From NCBI GenBank assembly GCA_965249835.1, contig CBDFMY010000003.1, forward strand, positions 1,550,001 to 1,614,000: a DNA stretch of 64,000 bases, given 5' to 3'. This stretch comes from JAHRAW01 sp965249835 (GTDB taxonomy: Bacteria > Pseudomonadota > Gammaproteobacteria > Arenicellales > Poriferihabitantaceae). This document shows positions 53,176-61,326 of the stretch, piece after piece. A program made the position numbers and the translations under genes. The first letter of the stretch is position 1. Every line of letters starts with the position of its first letter. The notes under the pieces were generated by a model. It was not told where the DNA came from. It saw only the letters and a program-made list of their open reading frames with translations, and did not search any database.

Positions 53176-53199
53176 GTTGCACTTAAGAGTTGAATCCAA
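53176..53199. repeat. Solo IS30-type terminal repeat
   Basis: The 24 bases starting GTTGCACTTAAGAG are identical to the right end of the IS30 element at 63,442-63,465. The flanking GTGAA before it is shared as well. No transposase gene is attached. It is a scar or remnant of a former IS30 copy about 80 bp upstream of the HisA-like gene. Confidence 0.75.
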
Positions 53200-53277
53200 G
53201 GCATCATACATGCGTTCCGCCATTATGGCATTTGCGGTGTATAATGGCGCATCACAAGTGGTTGCGAGGAAACAACA

Positions 53278-54021
53278 ATGATTATTTACCCGGACATCGA
53301 ACTGCATAACGGCAAATGCGTCAATCTCAAACACGGCGGCATTGAAGCCCCGGAAATCTTTGACATCAAACCGTTGGACTCGGCAAAAAAATTTGAACAA
53401 GCGGGAGCCGAATGGTTGCACCTCATTGACCTCGACGGTGTCTTTGAAAAGGAAGGCGGCAACAGCGACCTCATACGGGAGATCATTCGAAAATCGAATA
53501 TCCCGGTGCAGGTGGGCGGCGGCATCCGCTCGTCCAGCGTCATCGACGGCTGGATTAACGACGGTGCTGAGCGGGTGGTGCTGGGCACCGCCGCGGTTTC
53601 CGACCAGCGACTGGTGGAAGAAGTATGCGTCCGACATCCGGAGAAAATAATAATCAGCATTGATGCTCGAGAGGGCAAGGCGGTCTCTCACGGCTGGAAA
53701 AATATTTCCACTTTCACCGCTTTGGAGTTGGCGAAACGATTCGATCGTTCCGGTGTGGCGGGAATTATTTACACCGACATTGACCGCTACGATGAACTGC
53801 CCGAGAGTAGCATGGCGAATACCACGCAAATGGCAGTGGCGTTGGAATGTCCGGTGATTTCCAGCGGCACGGTGCGCAATCTGGATGATGTATCCATGTT
53901 GTCCCAACTGCCCAACATCGCCGGCGCGGTCATCGGCTGGGCATTGTTTTCAGAAGCGATTACTTTGGAAGACGCGTTGCAGGTCGCCGCACAGAAGACT
54001 ACTACCGCTGCCTTTATTTAA
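53278..54021 (+). CDS. HisA-like phosphoribosyl isomerase
   Basis: The 247-residue TIM-barrel protein resembles HisA (ProFAR isomerase of histidine biosynthesis). The first strand reads MIIYPDIELHNGKCVNL, with the first catalytic aspartate, the phosphate loop is VQVGGGIRSSSVIDGWINDGAERVVLGTAAV, and the second half repeats the pattern with ISIDAREGKAVSHGW, YTDIDRYDEL and VISSGTVRNLDDV. It stands alone, away from any other his gene. The start YPDIEL differs from the common PAIDLK form. It could be the sole HisA, a second copy, or a relative with a changed substrate. Confidence 0.78.
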   Translation: MIIYPDIELHNGKCVNLKHGGIEAPEIFDIKPLDSAKKFEQAGAEWLHLIDLDGVFEKEGGNSDLIREIIRKSNIPVQVGGGIRSSSVIDGWINDGAERVVLGTAAVSDQRLVEEVCVRHPEKIIISIDAREGKAVSHGWKNISTFTALELAKRFDRSGVAGIIYTDIDRYDELPESSMANTTQMAVALECPVISSGTVRNLDDVSMLSQLPNIAGAVIGWALFSEAITLEDALQVAAQKTTTAAFI

Positions 54022-54022
54022 T

Positions 54023-54041
54023 GTCGTGGCGAAGCCGCGAC
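54023..54041. terminator. Hairpin between convergent genes
   Basis: GTCGTGGC at 54,023-54,030 pairs with GCCGCGAC at 54,034-54,041, with one G-T wobble and a GAA loop. It lies between the ends of the HisA-like and HAD genes, so it could serve both strands. No T-tract follows. It also resembles the short hairpins of the dispersed repeats. Confidence 0.45.
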
Positions 54042-54045
54042 AACT

Positions 54046-54732
54046 TCAATAACCCGGCAATCCATAACGTTGCGGCGCGAACTCCGCAAGTGAATTGATA
54101 ATCAGGTCGGCTTCGGGGTAGCGGCTCTTTGCCATGTTTGGGTCGGGTACCGCCACCACTCGCATTTGCGCGGCAACGCCGGCTTCAAGACCCAGTGGCG
54201 AGTCTTCAAACACCAACGTTGACGCGGCATCGGCGTTAATGCGTGTGGCGGCGATTAAAAAAATATCCGGTGCCGGTTTGCCCTGCGCAATCTCCGCGTC
54301 ATCGCCAGTCACCACAACCTCAAACAACGCAAACCACTCGCGGTGCCGGGTGATTTTTATCTCATACAAATCCCGCGCCGAACTGGTCGCCACCGCCATG
54401 GGAATGTCGTGACGGTGCAGATGCCGAATCAGTTTTTCCGCGCCGGGCATCGCCTCGCAGGTGGCAAAACTTTTTCGCAACATTTCATTGCGTTCATTCA
54501 GATATTCATCCGCGCTCATCGGCAACGCCAACGCGTCAACCAAATAATTTGCCGAATCAATTGCCGGTCGACCAATCATGTTGCGCTTCAGGCTCCAATC
54601 AAAAGTCTTGCCGAAGCGCCCGACAATTTTTTGCGTGACCGTGGTGTAGATGCGTTCAGTATCTAGCAATAGCCCGTCCAGATCGAACAGGCTATGGGTG
54701 ACGGGTGCGCGATTGTCGGGGTGGCGCGGCAT
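54046..54732 (-). CDS. HAD-superfamily sugar-phosphatase/mutase-like hydrolase
   Basis: The 228-residue protein belongs to the subfamily of beta-phosphoglucomutase and pseudouridine-5'-phosphatase. Motif I is LFDLDGLLLDTERIY with both catalytic aspartates, motif II is VATSSARD, motif III is GKPAPDIFLIAA and motif IV is VFEDSPLGLEAG. The cap domain lies between motifs I and II. It is only 12 bp from the end of the dehydrogenase gene upstream on the same strand, so it may be transcribed with it. The physiological substrate is unknown. Confidence 0.85.
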   Translation of the reverse strand: MPRHPDNRAPVTHSLFDLDGLLLDTERIYTTVTQKIVGRFGKTFDWSLKRNMIGRPAIDSANYLVDALALPMSADEYLNERNEMLRKSFATCEAMPGAEKLIRHLHRHDIPMAVATSSARDLYEIKITRHREWFALFEVVVTGDDAEIAQGKPAPDIFLIAATRINADAASTLVFEDSPLGLEAGVAAQMRVVAVPDPNMAKSRYPEADLIINSLAEFAPQRYGLPGY

Positions 54733-54744
54733 GAATAATCCAAA

Positions 54745-57180
54745 TCAGGAACGCATTTTATCGCCGGCCGGGTCGTATAACGGCTTGCTCGCAAGCGTTG
54801 CCGGATACAATTCGCCGAGCATTTCCACTTCAAATGTTTGCCCGTGGGTGGCTAGTTCCACCGGGACATAACCGAGCGCGATGCTTTGCCGGCAATAATG
54901 CGCATACCCGCCGGAGGTTACGAAGCCGACACATTCGCCGTTATGGAAAATCGCTTCGTCGTGGGATACATCGATGTCGTTGGTGTCGACCACCAGCGCG
55001 ACCAGTTTTTTCTGTGCGCCGTTGCGCTTTTGCTCAAGCAACGCCTCGCGACCAATGAAATCCGTTTTCTTGTCATGGGCGATGAATTGCTCCAGCCCGG
55101 CTTCCACGGCGTTGAAATCCGGGCGGTAGTCCAGCGTCCACACGCCCCAACTTTTTTCGAGTCGCAACGACATCATCGCCCGTGCACCATACAACCGTAG
55201 CCCCAGATCTTGGCCGGCCGCTTCAATGGATTCGAATAATTTCAATTGATAATGCGGCGCGCAGTAAATTTCATAACCGAGTTCGCCGGAAAATGAAACG
55301 CGCGCCAGCAACGCCGGAATGTCGCCCACGGATGCACGGCGAATGTCACGAAAGCGAAACGCCGCGTTGGAAACATCCATGCGCGTGATGCGTGATAACA
55401 ATTCGCGGGCATTAGGCCCGGAGATTGCCATGCCGTGATACGCATCGGACGCGTTGCGATAGAACACACTATCGGTGGCATCGACGGGCAGGTGCATTTC
55501 AAACCAGCGGCGATGCATTTCCTGCGCGGCACCGGAGCCGAACAATATAAATGAATCTTCGCGCAGACGCGCCACCGACAAGTCGCCGTATAAACGACCT
55601 TTGGGCGTTAGCATCGGTGTCAACGCGAGTCGTCCGCGGGGCGGCAATTTACTTGCGAGCATTTTGTCGAGAAATTTTTCCGTGCCTGCTCCGCTGAATT
55701 CATGTTGAGCGAAGTTGGCAATCTCCACCGCGCCGACTTTTTCGCGCACCGCACACACTTCGGCGGCGACCAATTCAAATGCATTGGAACGTCTCAAGGT
55801 CGGGGTCTCCCGCGCGTTTTCCGGCGAGTCGGCATACCACAAAACATTTTCCAAACCGAATGACGCACCCATGACCGCGCCTTTGCGCACCAGTCGGTCG
55901 TATAGCGCGGTGGTTTTTTGTCGGCGACCCAGCGGCAATTCTTCGTTGGGATAACTAATCAGAAATCGCCGCGTGTAGTTCTCGGCGGATTTGATGGTGC
56001 CGTATTCGTGGGTGGCGAATTCACCGAAGCGGGCGATGTCCATGGCCCATACATCCACCGACGGCTCGCCCTCAATCATCCATTCGGCGAGACACAGCCC
56101 AACGCCGCCGGCCTGACAAAAGCCCGCCATCACGCCGACTGCGGCCCAGTAATTTTTCATTCCCGGTAGCGGTCCGATCATGGGGTTGCCGTCGGGTCCG
56201 AAAGTGAATGGCCCGTTGACCACATTCTTGATGCCGGCGCGAGCCAAAGCCGGAATGCGTTCAAAGGCGAGGTCAAGGCGTTCCGACACGCGGTCGAGGT
56301 CGGGTGCAAGGAGTTCATGGCCGAAGTCGGCCGGCGTGCCGTCCACCATCCACGGTGTTGACTGGGGTTCGTAAGTGCCGAGCAACAAGCCCTGATGTTC
56401 CTGGCGAAAATATAAATTGGCATCGTAGTCAATGCCGCAAGGCAACTCGCGCTCGGCTTGCTCGATTTCGGCGATGGTTTCGGTAATCAGATAATGATGC
56501 TCCATGGGCTGCACCGGCAAATCCACACCGGACAGATGCCCGACTTCGCGCGCCCACAGCCCGGCGGCGTTGACCAGCAACTGCGCGTTGATGGTGCCTT
56601 CGGGCGTAACCACATCCCAACTGCCGTCGGCCCGCTGGCGGGTTTCCACCACCGACGTTTGGCAATGCCAACTCGCGCCCAAAGTTTTGGCGGCTTTGGC
56701 AAATGCGAGGGTGACACCGGACGGGTCGATGTGGCCATCGAGCGGGTCATACAACGCGCCGAGATAATGTTTCGGCTCAATCAACGGATGCATCTGCGCG
56801 ACTTCCTGCAAAGAAACAAACTCCTGATCCAATCCCATGTAGCGCGCTTTGGAGCGTTCCTGTTTGAGATAGTCGAGCCGTTCGGGGCTGGAAGCGAGAT
56901 AAAAACCGCCGGTCTTGTGATGACCGACCGACTGCCCGGAAAGTTTTTCCAACTCCGGATAAAGATTGATGGTGTAGCCCTGCAGTTTGGAAATGTTGGG
57001 GTCGGAACTGATGGTGTGAATCTGCCCGGCGGCGTGCCACGAAGAACCCGAAGTCAACTCCGCCCGCTCCAGCAACACGACCTCTTTCCAGCCCATTCGG
57101 GCCAGGTGAAAAAGAATGCTGCACCCGACCACGCCGCCGCCGATGATAACGACGCGGGCGTGGGAGGGTAGGGGGGGCAT
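54745..57180 (-). CDS. Dimethylglycine/sarcosine dehydrogenase-like FAD protein
   Basis: The 811-residue protein has the same two-part structure as the gene at 44.8 kb. The FAD domain opens with RVVIIGGGVVGCSILFHLARMGW and LTSGSSWHAAGQIHT, including the likely flavin-linking histidine. The C-terminal GcvT-like folate domain includes VEIANFAQHEFSGAGTEKFL and FSGELGYEIYCAP. The two proteins are clearly diverged paralogs. The first 350 bases of this gene occur again at 59,524-59,873, and a shorter piece at 63,466-63,586. Both other copies encode a start MNPSNPLPSHARVV, while this one reads MPPLPSHARVV, so its start was altered by the inserted DNA. Confidence 0.9.
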   Translation of the reverse strand: MPPLPSHARVVIIGGGVVGCSILFHLARMGWKEVVLLERAELTSGSSWHAAGQIHTISSDPNISKLQGYTINLYPELEKLSGQSVGHHKTGGFYLASSPERLDYLKQERSKARYMGLDQEFVSLQEVAQMHPLIEPKHYLGALYDPLDGHIDPSGVTLAFAKAAKTLGASWHCQTSVVETRQRADGSWDVVTPEGTINAQLLVNAAGLWAREVGHLSGVDLPVQPMEHHYLITETIAEIEQAERELPCGIDYDANLYFRQEHQGLLLGTYEPQSTPWMVDGTPADFGHELLAPDLDRVSERLDLAFERIPALARAGIKNVVNGPFTFGPDGNPMIGPLPGMKNYWAAVGVMAGFCQAGGVGLCLAEWMIEGEPSVDVWAMDIARFGEFATHEYGTIKSAENYTRRFLISYPNEELPLGRRQKTTALYDRLVRKGAVMGASFGLENVLWYADSPENARETPTLRRSNAFELVAAEVCAVREKVGAVEIANFAQHEFSGAGTEKFLDKMLASKLPPRGRLALTPMLTPKGRLYGDLSVARLREDSFILFGSGAAQEMHRRWFEMHLPVDATDSVFYRNASDAYHGMAISGPNARELLSRITRMDVSNAAFRFRDIRRASVGDIPALLARVSFSGELGYEIYCAPHYQLKLFESIEAAGQDLGLRLYGARAMMSLRLEKSWGVWTLDYRPDFNAVEAGLEQFIAHDKKTDFIGREALLEQKRNGAQKKLVALVVDTNDIDVSHDEAIFHNGECVGFVTSGGYAHYCRQSIALGYVPVELATHGQTFEVEMLGELYPATLASKPLYDPAGDKMRS

Positions 57181-57375
57181 GCGCAGATTTCTATAAGTTG
57201 TCGACCAGAATAATATCCGAGCAATTCAGTGCTTGCAAGCAAAACAAGTTGCGCTAGTGTGTTACTGGATTAAATTTGATCGAGTACTCGCAGGAGGAAC
57301 AAACTGCATGCCAATATGGAACCAAATTGAAACTCAATTAATGCGAATAGATTTTTTTGCACAAGAATCGATCCA

Positions 57376-58530
57376 TCAATAATCAACCGATTCGAATAAC
57401 AAGTCGTCTTGTTCAACAGAAAACTCTATAAACATCAGATGCTCGCAACTGCCACTATTTGTATCATTGAAACAGCGTATTTCAGCAATCAGGTTCTGGT
57501 ATGAGTTGTGAGTCTTATCCGTAATTCTTTTTGTTAAGAGCACAGGGTATATGTCGCCCGGCTGGTTTGGAATATAGTATTGTTGTATCCACTCAACGTA
57601 TCGTTGAATTTGACGGATATTTTCTGCGCTCGCCTCAACGGCTTTAAGCTCAATAGGCATCATGATTTTGCTTCCTACTCTTCGTATAGACAGCAGTAAG
57701 TCAATTCGTTGCATACCTACCCCGCACGAAACTTCATTGCCAATCCATTCAATTTCAGATTTCCCTAAAATTGTAGCGTCCAAACTTTGATTTTTACCAA
57801 ATCCAATGTTTTGAGTGATATATGCTTGCAGATGCACTTCGAATGCTTTACCTTGCCCATGTTTTTCAACCAGCCTCGGCAGTAAATTTATTTTTTCCTG
57901 CCGGCCGGTGTAGGAATAATTTCCGTCAACAGCGATTATTCTTTTACTGTCAACATCAAAGGAAAGGCATTTTCCAGCACAGTTTAATGGATACCTTTTA
58001 TTCTTGTTTCTAATCAGCTGGATTAATCGGTCTGACTCGTACATGGTAATCATCGTATTACCACGATTGCCTTTCAATTTTCGATATATCAGGCTCCATA
58101 GCATCTGGTTGGGTGAGTAGATATTTTTGATTTCATCCAATGCCTCCCACTCCGTCACGCCTTCCGCATACACATCAAGCGGAGTAATAAAAGCCCTGAA
58201 GGTCAATGATTTACCGAGTTCGTTTTTAAGAAACTGTTCGGGACTATTGTTATCGAGAAAAACCCCTTTTTCTTTAGTGCCAAACACGCCGAAAAAATTA
58301 CCCTCGGCTCCATTTGCGGACTGTAGGTAAAAGATAACTTTGTCTCCTGTCCTGATTCTGCTTCCGTCGGCAATCATTCCAACGAGTGTCTTCTCGGTGC
58401 TGTGATGCAAGGAAGATTGCCTGCAATTGTTAAAATCAATTACATTTTCCCTTGCACCGGTGCCGATGAACAGATATTCCAAATGTAGCTTAATTGTCTG
58501 CGCATCAACGATTAATACATGCGTAGTCAT
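57376..58530 (-). CDS. Restriction endonuclease-like protein with NucS-like C-terminus
   Basis: The 384-residue protein is probably the nuclease of the restriction-modification pair with the next gene. The C-terminal part has RIDLLLSIRRVG and MMPIELKAVEA, with D277, E294 and K296 in PD-(D/E)xK arrangement, followed by NIRQIQRYVEWIQQYY. This resembles the NucS/DUF91 nuclease fold. The N-terminal 120 residues include IRTGDKVIFYLQ and FFGVFGTKEKG, which recall EVE/PUA-like domains that bind modified bases; that is tentative. Its ATG overlaps the methyltransferase stop by 4 bp. Base composition is AT-rich relative to the flanking dehydrogenase genes, a sign of transfer. Confidence 0.72.
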   Translation of the reverse strand: MTTHVLIVDAQTIKLHLEYLFIGTGARENVIDFNNCRQSSLHHSTEKTLVGMIADGSRIRTGDKVIFYLQSANGAEGNFFGVFGTKEKGVFLDNNSPEQFLKNELGKSLTFRAFITPLDVYAEGVTEWEALDEIKNIYSPNQMLWSLIYRKLKGNRGNTMITMYESDRLIQLIRNKNKRYPLNCAGKCLSFDVDSKRIIAVDGNYSYTGRQEKINLLPRLVEKHGQGKAFEVHLQAYITQNIGFGKNQSLDATILGKSEIEWIGNEVSCGVGMQRIDLLLSIRRVGSKIMMPIELKAVEASAENIRQIQRYVEWIQQYYIPNQPGDIYPVLLTKRITDKTHNSYQNLIAEIRCFNDTNSGSCEHLMFIEFSVEQDDLLFESVDY

Positions 58531-59369
58531 TTTTTTCTAAAAACTAAGATGTACTCATGCTTGAAAATGTAGAAGCCACCGACCAGCGCACGATAACGCC
58601 ACAAATTTTCTTGATTTAACTTTGCGCGGTTGTTAGCCATATTTTTGACTAAAATACTTTTCAAAATTAACTTTTCTGCACGTTTTAAGGTCTCTTGCAT
58701 CAAGTAAAAGCCGAGAGGCACCCACTCGCTGTTGGTGTATTTATCACCAATGACAATTGCAATGTGGCGGTCTTTTTCCAGCAGACCGTAAAAGTTGGCA
58801 ATAATGTCGCCAAATTTTTTGGTAAAATCTTCTACAGTCGGACTGTTGGATAAATCATCAGGTTTGTCGCTGAACTTGATGATGTCGTGATATGGCGGAT
58901 GAAGGATGATGAGATGTACTTTGTCGTGGACTGTTTTTGACAGAGACGTAATCACCTTATCGCGTGTGCGCTTGTGTGCGCTATTGCCAACGATGATATC
59001 TGTCAGGGTATCAGGATTATGGTTATTATGCTCGCCAACGAAAATACTTTTTGATGTGTCTTCGTGCGCGATGTTGCTCTGCGCAGATTGAGCAACTTCA
59101 TCCAGTAGTTCGACTCCAATACCGTGTCGCCCTAATCGTTTGCTTTCGATGAGCGTTGTGCCATTCCCAAGAAACAAGTCCAGCACGACATCGCCTTGAC
59201 GGGTGAACCTCCGCATTAGTTGGTTGGGAATTTGTGGGATAAAATTGCCGTGATAGGCGTTGTTATGTCCGCCTGATTTGTCACGGTTGCCGATCAACCA
59301 TAAACTGTCGGTCAAGATGTCATCGTATTGTTTCCATTCATGTAAATTTAAATCATTTATCCGTGGCAT
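58527..59369 (-). CDS. DNA methyltransferase (N4/N6 amino type)
   Basis: The 280-residue protein has the S-adenosylmethionine-binding motif VVLDLFLGNGTTLIES (residues about 61-76) followed by GIGVEL. The catalytic motif is LHPPYHD at about 156-162, where the usual form is DPPY or NPPY. The order, binding motif before catalytic motif, differs from the beta class found at 61.3 kb. It overlaps the endonuclease gene by 4 bp and forms a restriction-modification module with it. A TATAAT and a palindrome lie just upstream. Whether the H in place of D or N changes the target base cannot be told. Confidence 0.82.
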   Translation of the reverse strand: MPRINDLNLHEWKQYDDILTDSLWLIGNRDKSGGHNNAYHGNFIPQIPNQLMRRFTRQGDVVLDLFLGNGTTLIESKRLGRHGIGVELLDEVAQSAQSNIAHEDTSKSIFVGEHNNHNPDTLTDIIVGNSAHKRTRDKVITSLSKTVHDKVHLIILHPPYHDIIKFSDKPDDLSNSPTVEDFTKKFGDIIANFYGLLEKDRHIAIVIGDKYTNSEWVPLGFYLMQETLKRAEKLILKSILVKNMANNRAKLNQENLWRYRALVGGFYIFKHEYILVFRKK

Positions 59370-59415
59370 TTTTTAGTTCCTTGGGCATTGATAAGAAAGT
59401 GACATATACAACAAT

Positions 59416-59436
59416 ATGCATGGTGCATGCATTATA
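59416..59436 (-). promoter_or_regulatory. Promoter with overlapping palindrome upstream of methyltransferase 1
   Basis: Read on the minus strand, TATAAT at 59,436-59,431 is a perfect -10 box. It runs directly into the palindrome ATGCAT-GCACC-ATGCAT (59,432-59,416), which would cover the transcription start. The methyltransferase start codon is about 47 bp further on. This geometry fits a repressor or autoregulatory site. No strong -35 hexamer is evident. Confidence 0.4.
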
Positions 59437-59523
59437 CCATTCTGCAGTATTAATTGTGTTTGATGCCACCACATACTGGACAAACCAGGCAAAAGTTTGG
59501 CGATAGTCTGGCAGGGCATCAAG

Positions 59524-59888
59524 TGATCCAAACCCATGTAGCACGCTTTGGAGCGTTCTTGTTTGAGATAGTCGAGCCGTTCGGGGCTGGAAGCGAGATA
59601 AAAACCGCCGGTCTTGTGATGACCGACCGACTGCCCGGAAAGTTTTTCCAACTCCGGATAAAGATTGATGGTGTAGCCCTGCAGTTTGGAAATGTTGGGG
59701 TCGGAACTGATGGTGTGAATCTGCCCGGCGGCGTGCCACGAAGAACCCGAAGTCAACTCCGCCCGCTCCAGCAACACGACCTCTTTCCAGCCCATTCGGG
59801 CGAGGTGAAAAAGAATGCTGCACCCGACCACGCCGCCGCCGATGATAACGACGCGGGCGTGGGAGGGTAGGGGGTTGGATGGGTTCAT
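59524..59888 (-). pseudogene. Duplicated 5' fragment of the dehydrogenase gene, copy 1
   Basis: The frame starting MNPSNPLPSHARVVIIGGG repeats the first 120 residues of the dehydrogenase at 54,745-57,180 with very few base changes over 350 bp, as far as RLDYLKQERSKACYMGLD. It then runs into unrelated sequence that belongs to the restriction-modification module. It has no catalytic part and cannot be functional. The near identity shows that the duplication is recent or kept even by gene conversion. Confidence 0.9.
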
Positions 59889-60246
59889 GCGCGCATTGTA
59901 GCAAAACAGATTACTCAATCATCGAAACCGCGAAACCAACTATCGGTTTTTGCTATAATTCATTTTCGTCATTCCCGTGCAGGTGGGAATCCAGTTAAAT
60001 CGTTCCGTTAAGACGAAAGCGGATTCATTCATGTCTCTTTGATTAAGTTTTAAAAAGCATGTGCTGGGGGGCGAGATAAAACTTGATAACTTGATGATGT
60101 TCACATGGGAGTTGGACGGACGGTTCATTTTGTCGGGCGGTGTGGCGACTTGTTTTTGTGAAATGACGACCGCTTTTTTTCACCTTGGGTTTGTTACTAT
60201 TGTGTTGAAACATAGCAAACAACCAATACCTCGACAACACGCAAAT
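59889..60246. other. Intergenic stretch between dehydrogenase fragment and second restriction module
   Basis: No gene is seen. It contains a short copy of the dispersed element (ATTCCCGTGCAGGTGGGAAT at about 59,972-59,991, an inverted repeat). The rest is AT-rich sequence with several short open frames that have no ribosome binding sites. Confidence 0.5.
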
Positions 60247-61326
60247 CTATTTCCATAGTTCTTGCCACTGAGTTTTGATATTGTAACTACCCACTTTCTC
60301 TACTAGGCCCACATATTGATGCAAAAAATCATGTGGGTCGGCTAATAATCGTAAGTAATATCTCAGTGTGGTTTGAATACCATTAACTATCATTTGGCAA
60401 CCATGATTCTTTTGAATGTGCAATATCCGTTGGCTAATTAGTTCTTGGTCTTGTAATTCTTCATTAGTGCTAAGAAGATAATAGGTTTTTACGGGTTCCG
60501 ATTTAAATTTGTCATAGCAAGCATCTAATATATCGGAATTAAGTTTTATGTTATGTTTAATTTCAACCACCTCAAACGGTAGCCCATTCGCATCATTTAC
60601 TTGGATATCACCTAAAAAACCTGACTGGCTGTCGGGAGCGTTATGCTCTTGCAACTCACACAGAACACAGTTTTTGTATCGTTGCACTTCGATAACTAGT
60701 TGTTTATAGGCTGCATATGTAGCCAACACTGGTAATCTCGAACCTTCTCCACCACATTTTTCAAAGTGTTCATTTACTTTTGACACAATTTCTTTGATGG
60801 TCATATTTACAGGTCTATTCAATTTTATACTTTTATCCAAATCACGATACTTGATTAATTGTGTGAACAAATAAGTTAAAGCATGAGCAGGATTTATGTT
60901 TGTGTTTTGTAGTGCATCCGCACAAGATAAGAATGCATCTCTGACCGCTTCCGGTTTTATCTTCCCAGTATAGTCTTTATTATATGGCACGGCTTGCTCT
61001 AGTGATCTTGTTAATGCTCCAGCCCCTGATGCCATGTAAGGGAAATCCTTTTTCTTGAGAAATGGTGTTACAACTCCACTGTCCAATCCTCGGGCGCTAA
61101 ATCCGCCATCCATGCCTGCCTGATGTTTCCGGATATCTTGCTTTGGAGATTCAATTTTTTTGAGTATGAGGGTAATGGTAACCGCGAGAACTGCTTTGCA
61201 CTTCTCTCTATTTTCGGCAATGATATCCAAGTTCTTTTTCACATCTGGGGCAATTGATGTAGAAGCCCCAATTTCAGAACCGTGATATGCCTTATCCAAA
61301 TATTGACTGAGTTCTTTGTTGTGCAT
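60247..61326 (-). CDS. Restriction endonuclease, possibly SacI-like
   Basis: The 359-residue protein contains GFSARGLDSGVVTPFLKKKDFPYMASGAGALTRSLEQ (residues about 75-112), which I associate with the SacI-type restriction enzyme family. A candidate catalytic centre is DIQVNDANGLPFEVVEIKH (about 228-246), with an aspartate, a later glutamate and EIK, in PD-(D/E)xK style. It overlaps the methyltransferase gene by 35 bp and is read after it. The coding is AT-rich. The exact recognition site cannot be inferred. Confidence 0.72.
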   Translation of the reverse strand: MHNKELSQYLDKAYHGSEIGASTSIAPDVKKNLDIIAENREKCKAVLAVTITLILKKIESPKQDIRKHQAGMDGGFSARGLDSGVVTPFLKKKDFPYMASGAGALTRSLEQAVPYNKDYTGKIKPEAVRDAFLSCADALQNTNINPAHALTYLFTQLIKYRDLDKSIKLNRPVNMTIKEIVSKVNEHFEKCGGEGSRLPVLATYAAYKQLVIEVQRYKNCVLCELQEHNAPDSQSGFLGDIQVNDANGLPFEVVEIKHNIKLNSDILDACYDKFKSEPVKTYYLLSTNEELQDQELISQRILHIQKNHGCQMIVNGIQTTLRYYLRLLADPHDFLHQYVGLVEKVGSYNIKTQWQELWK

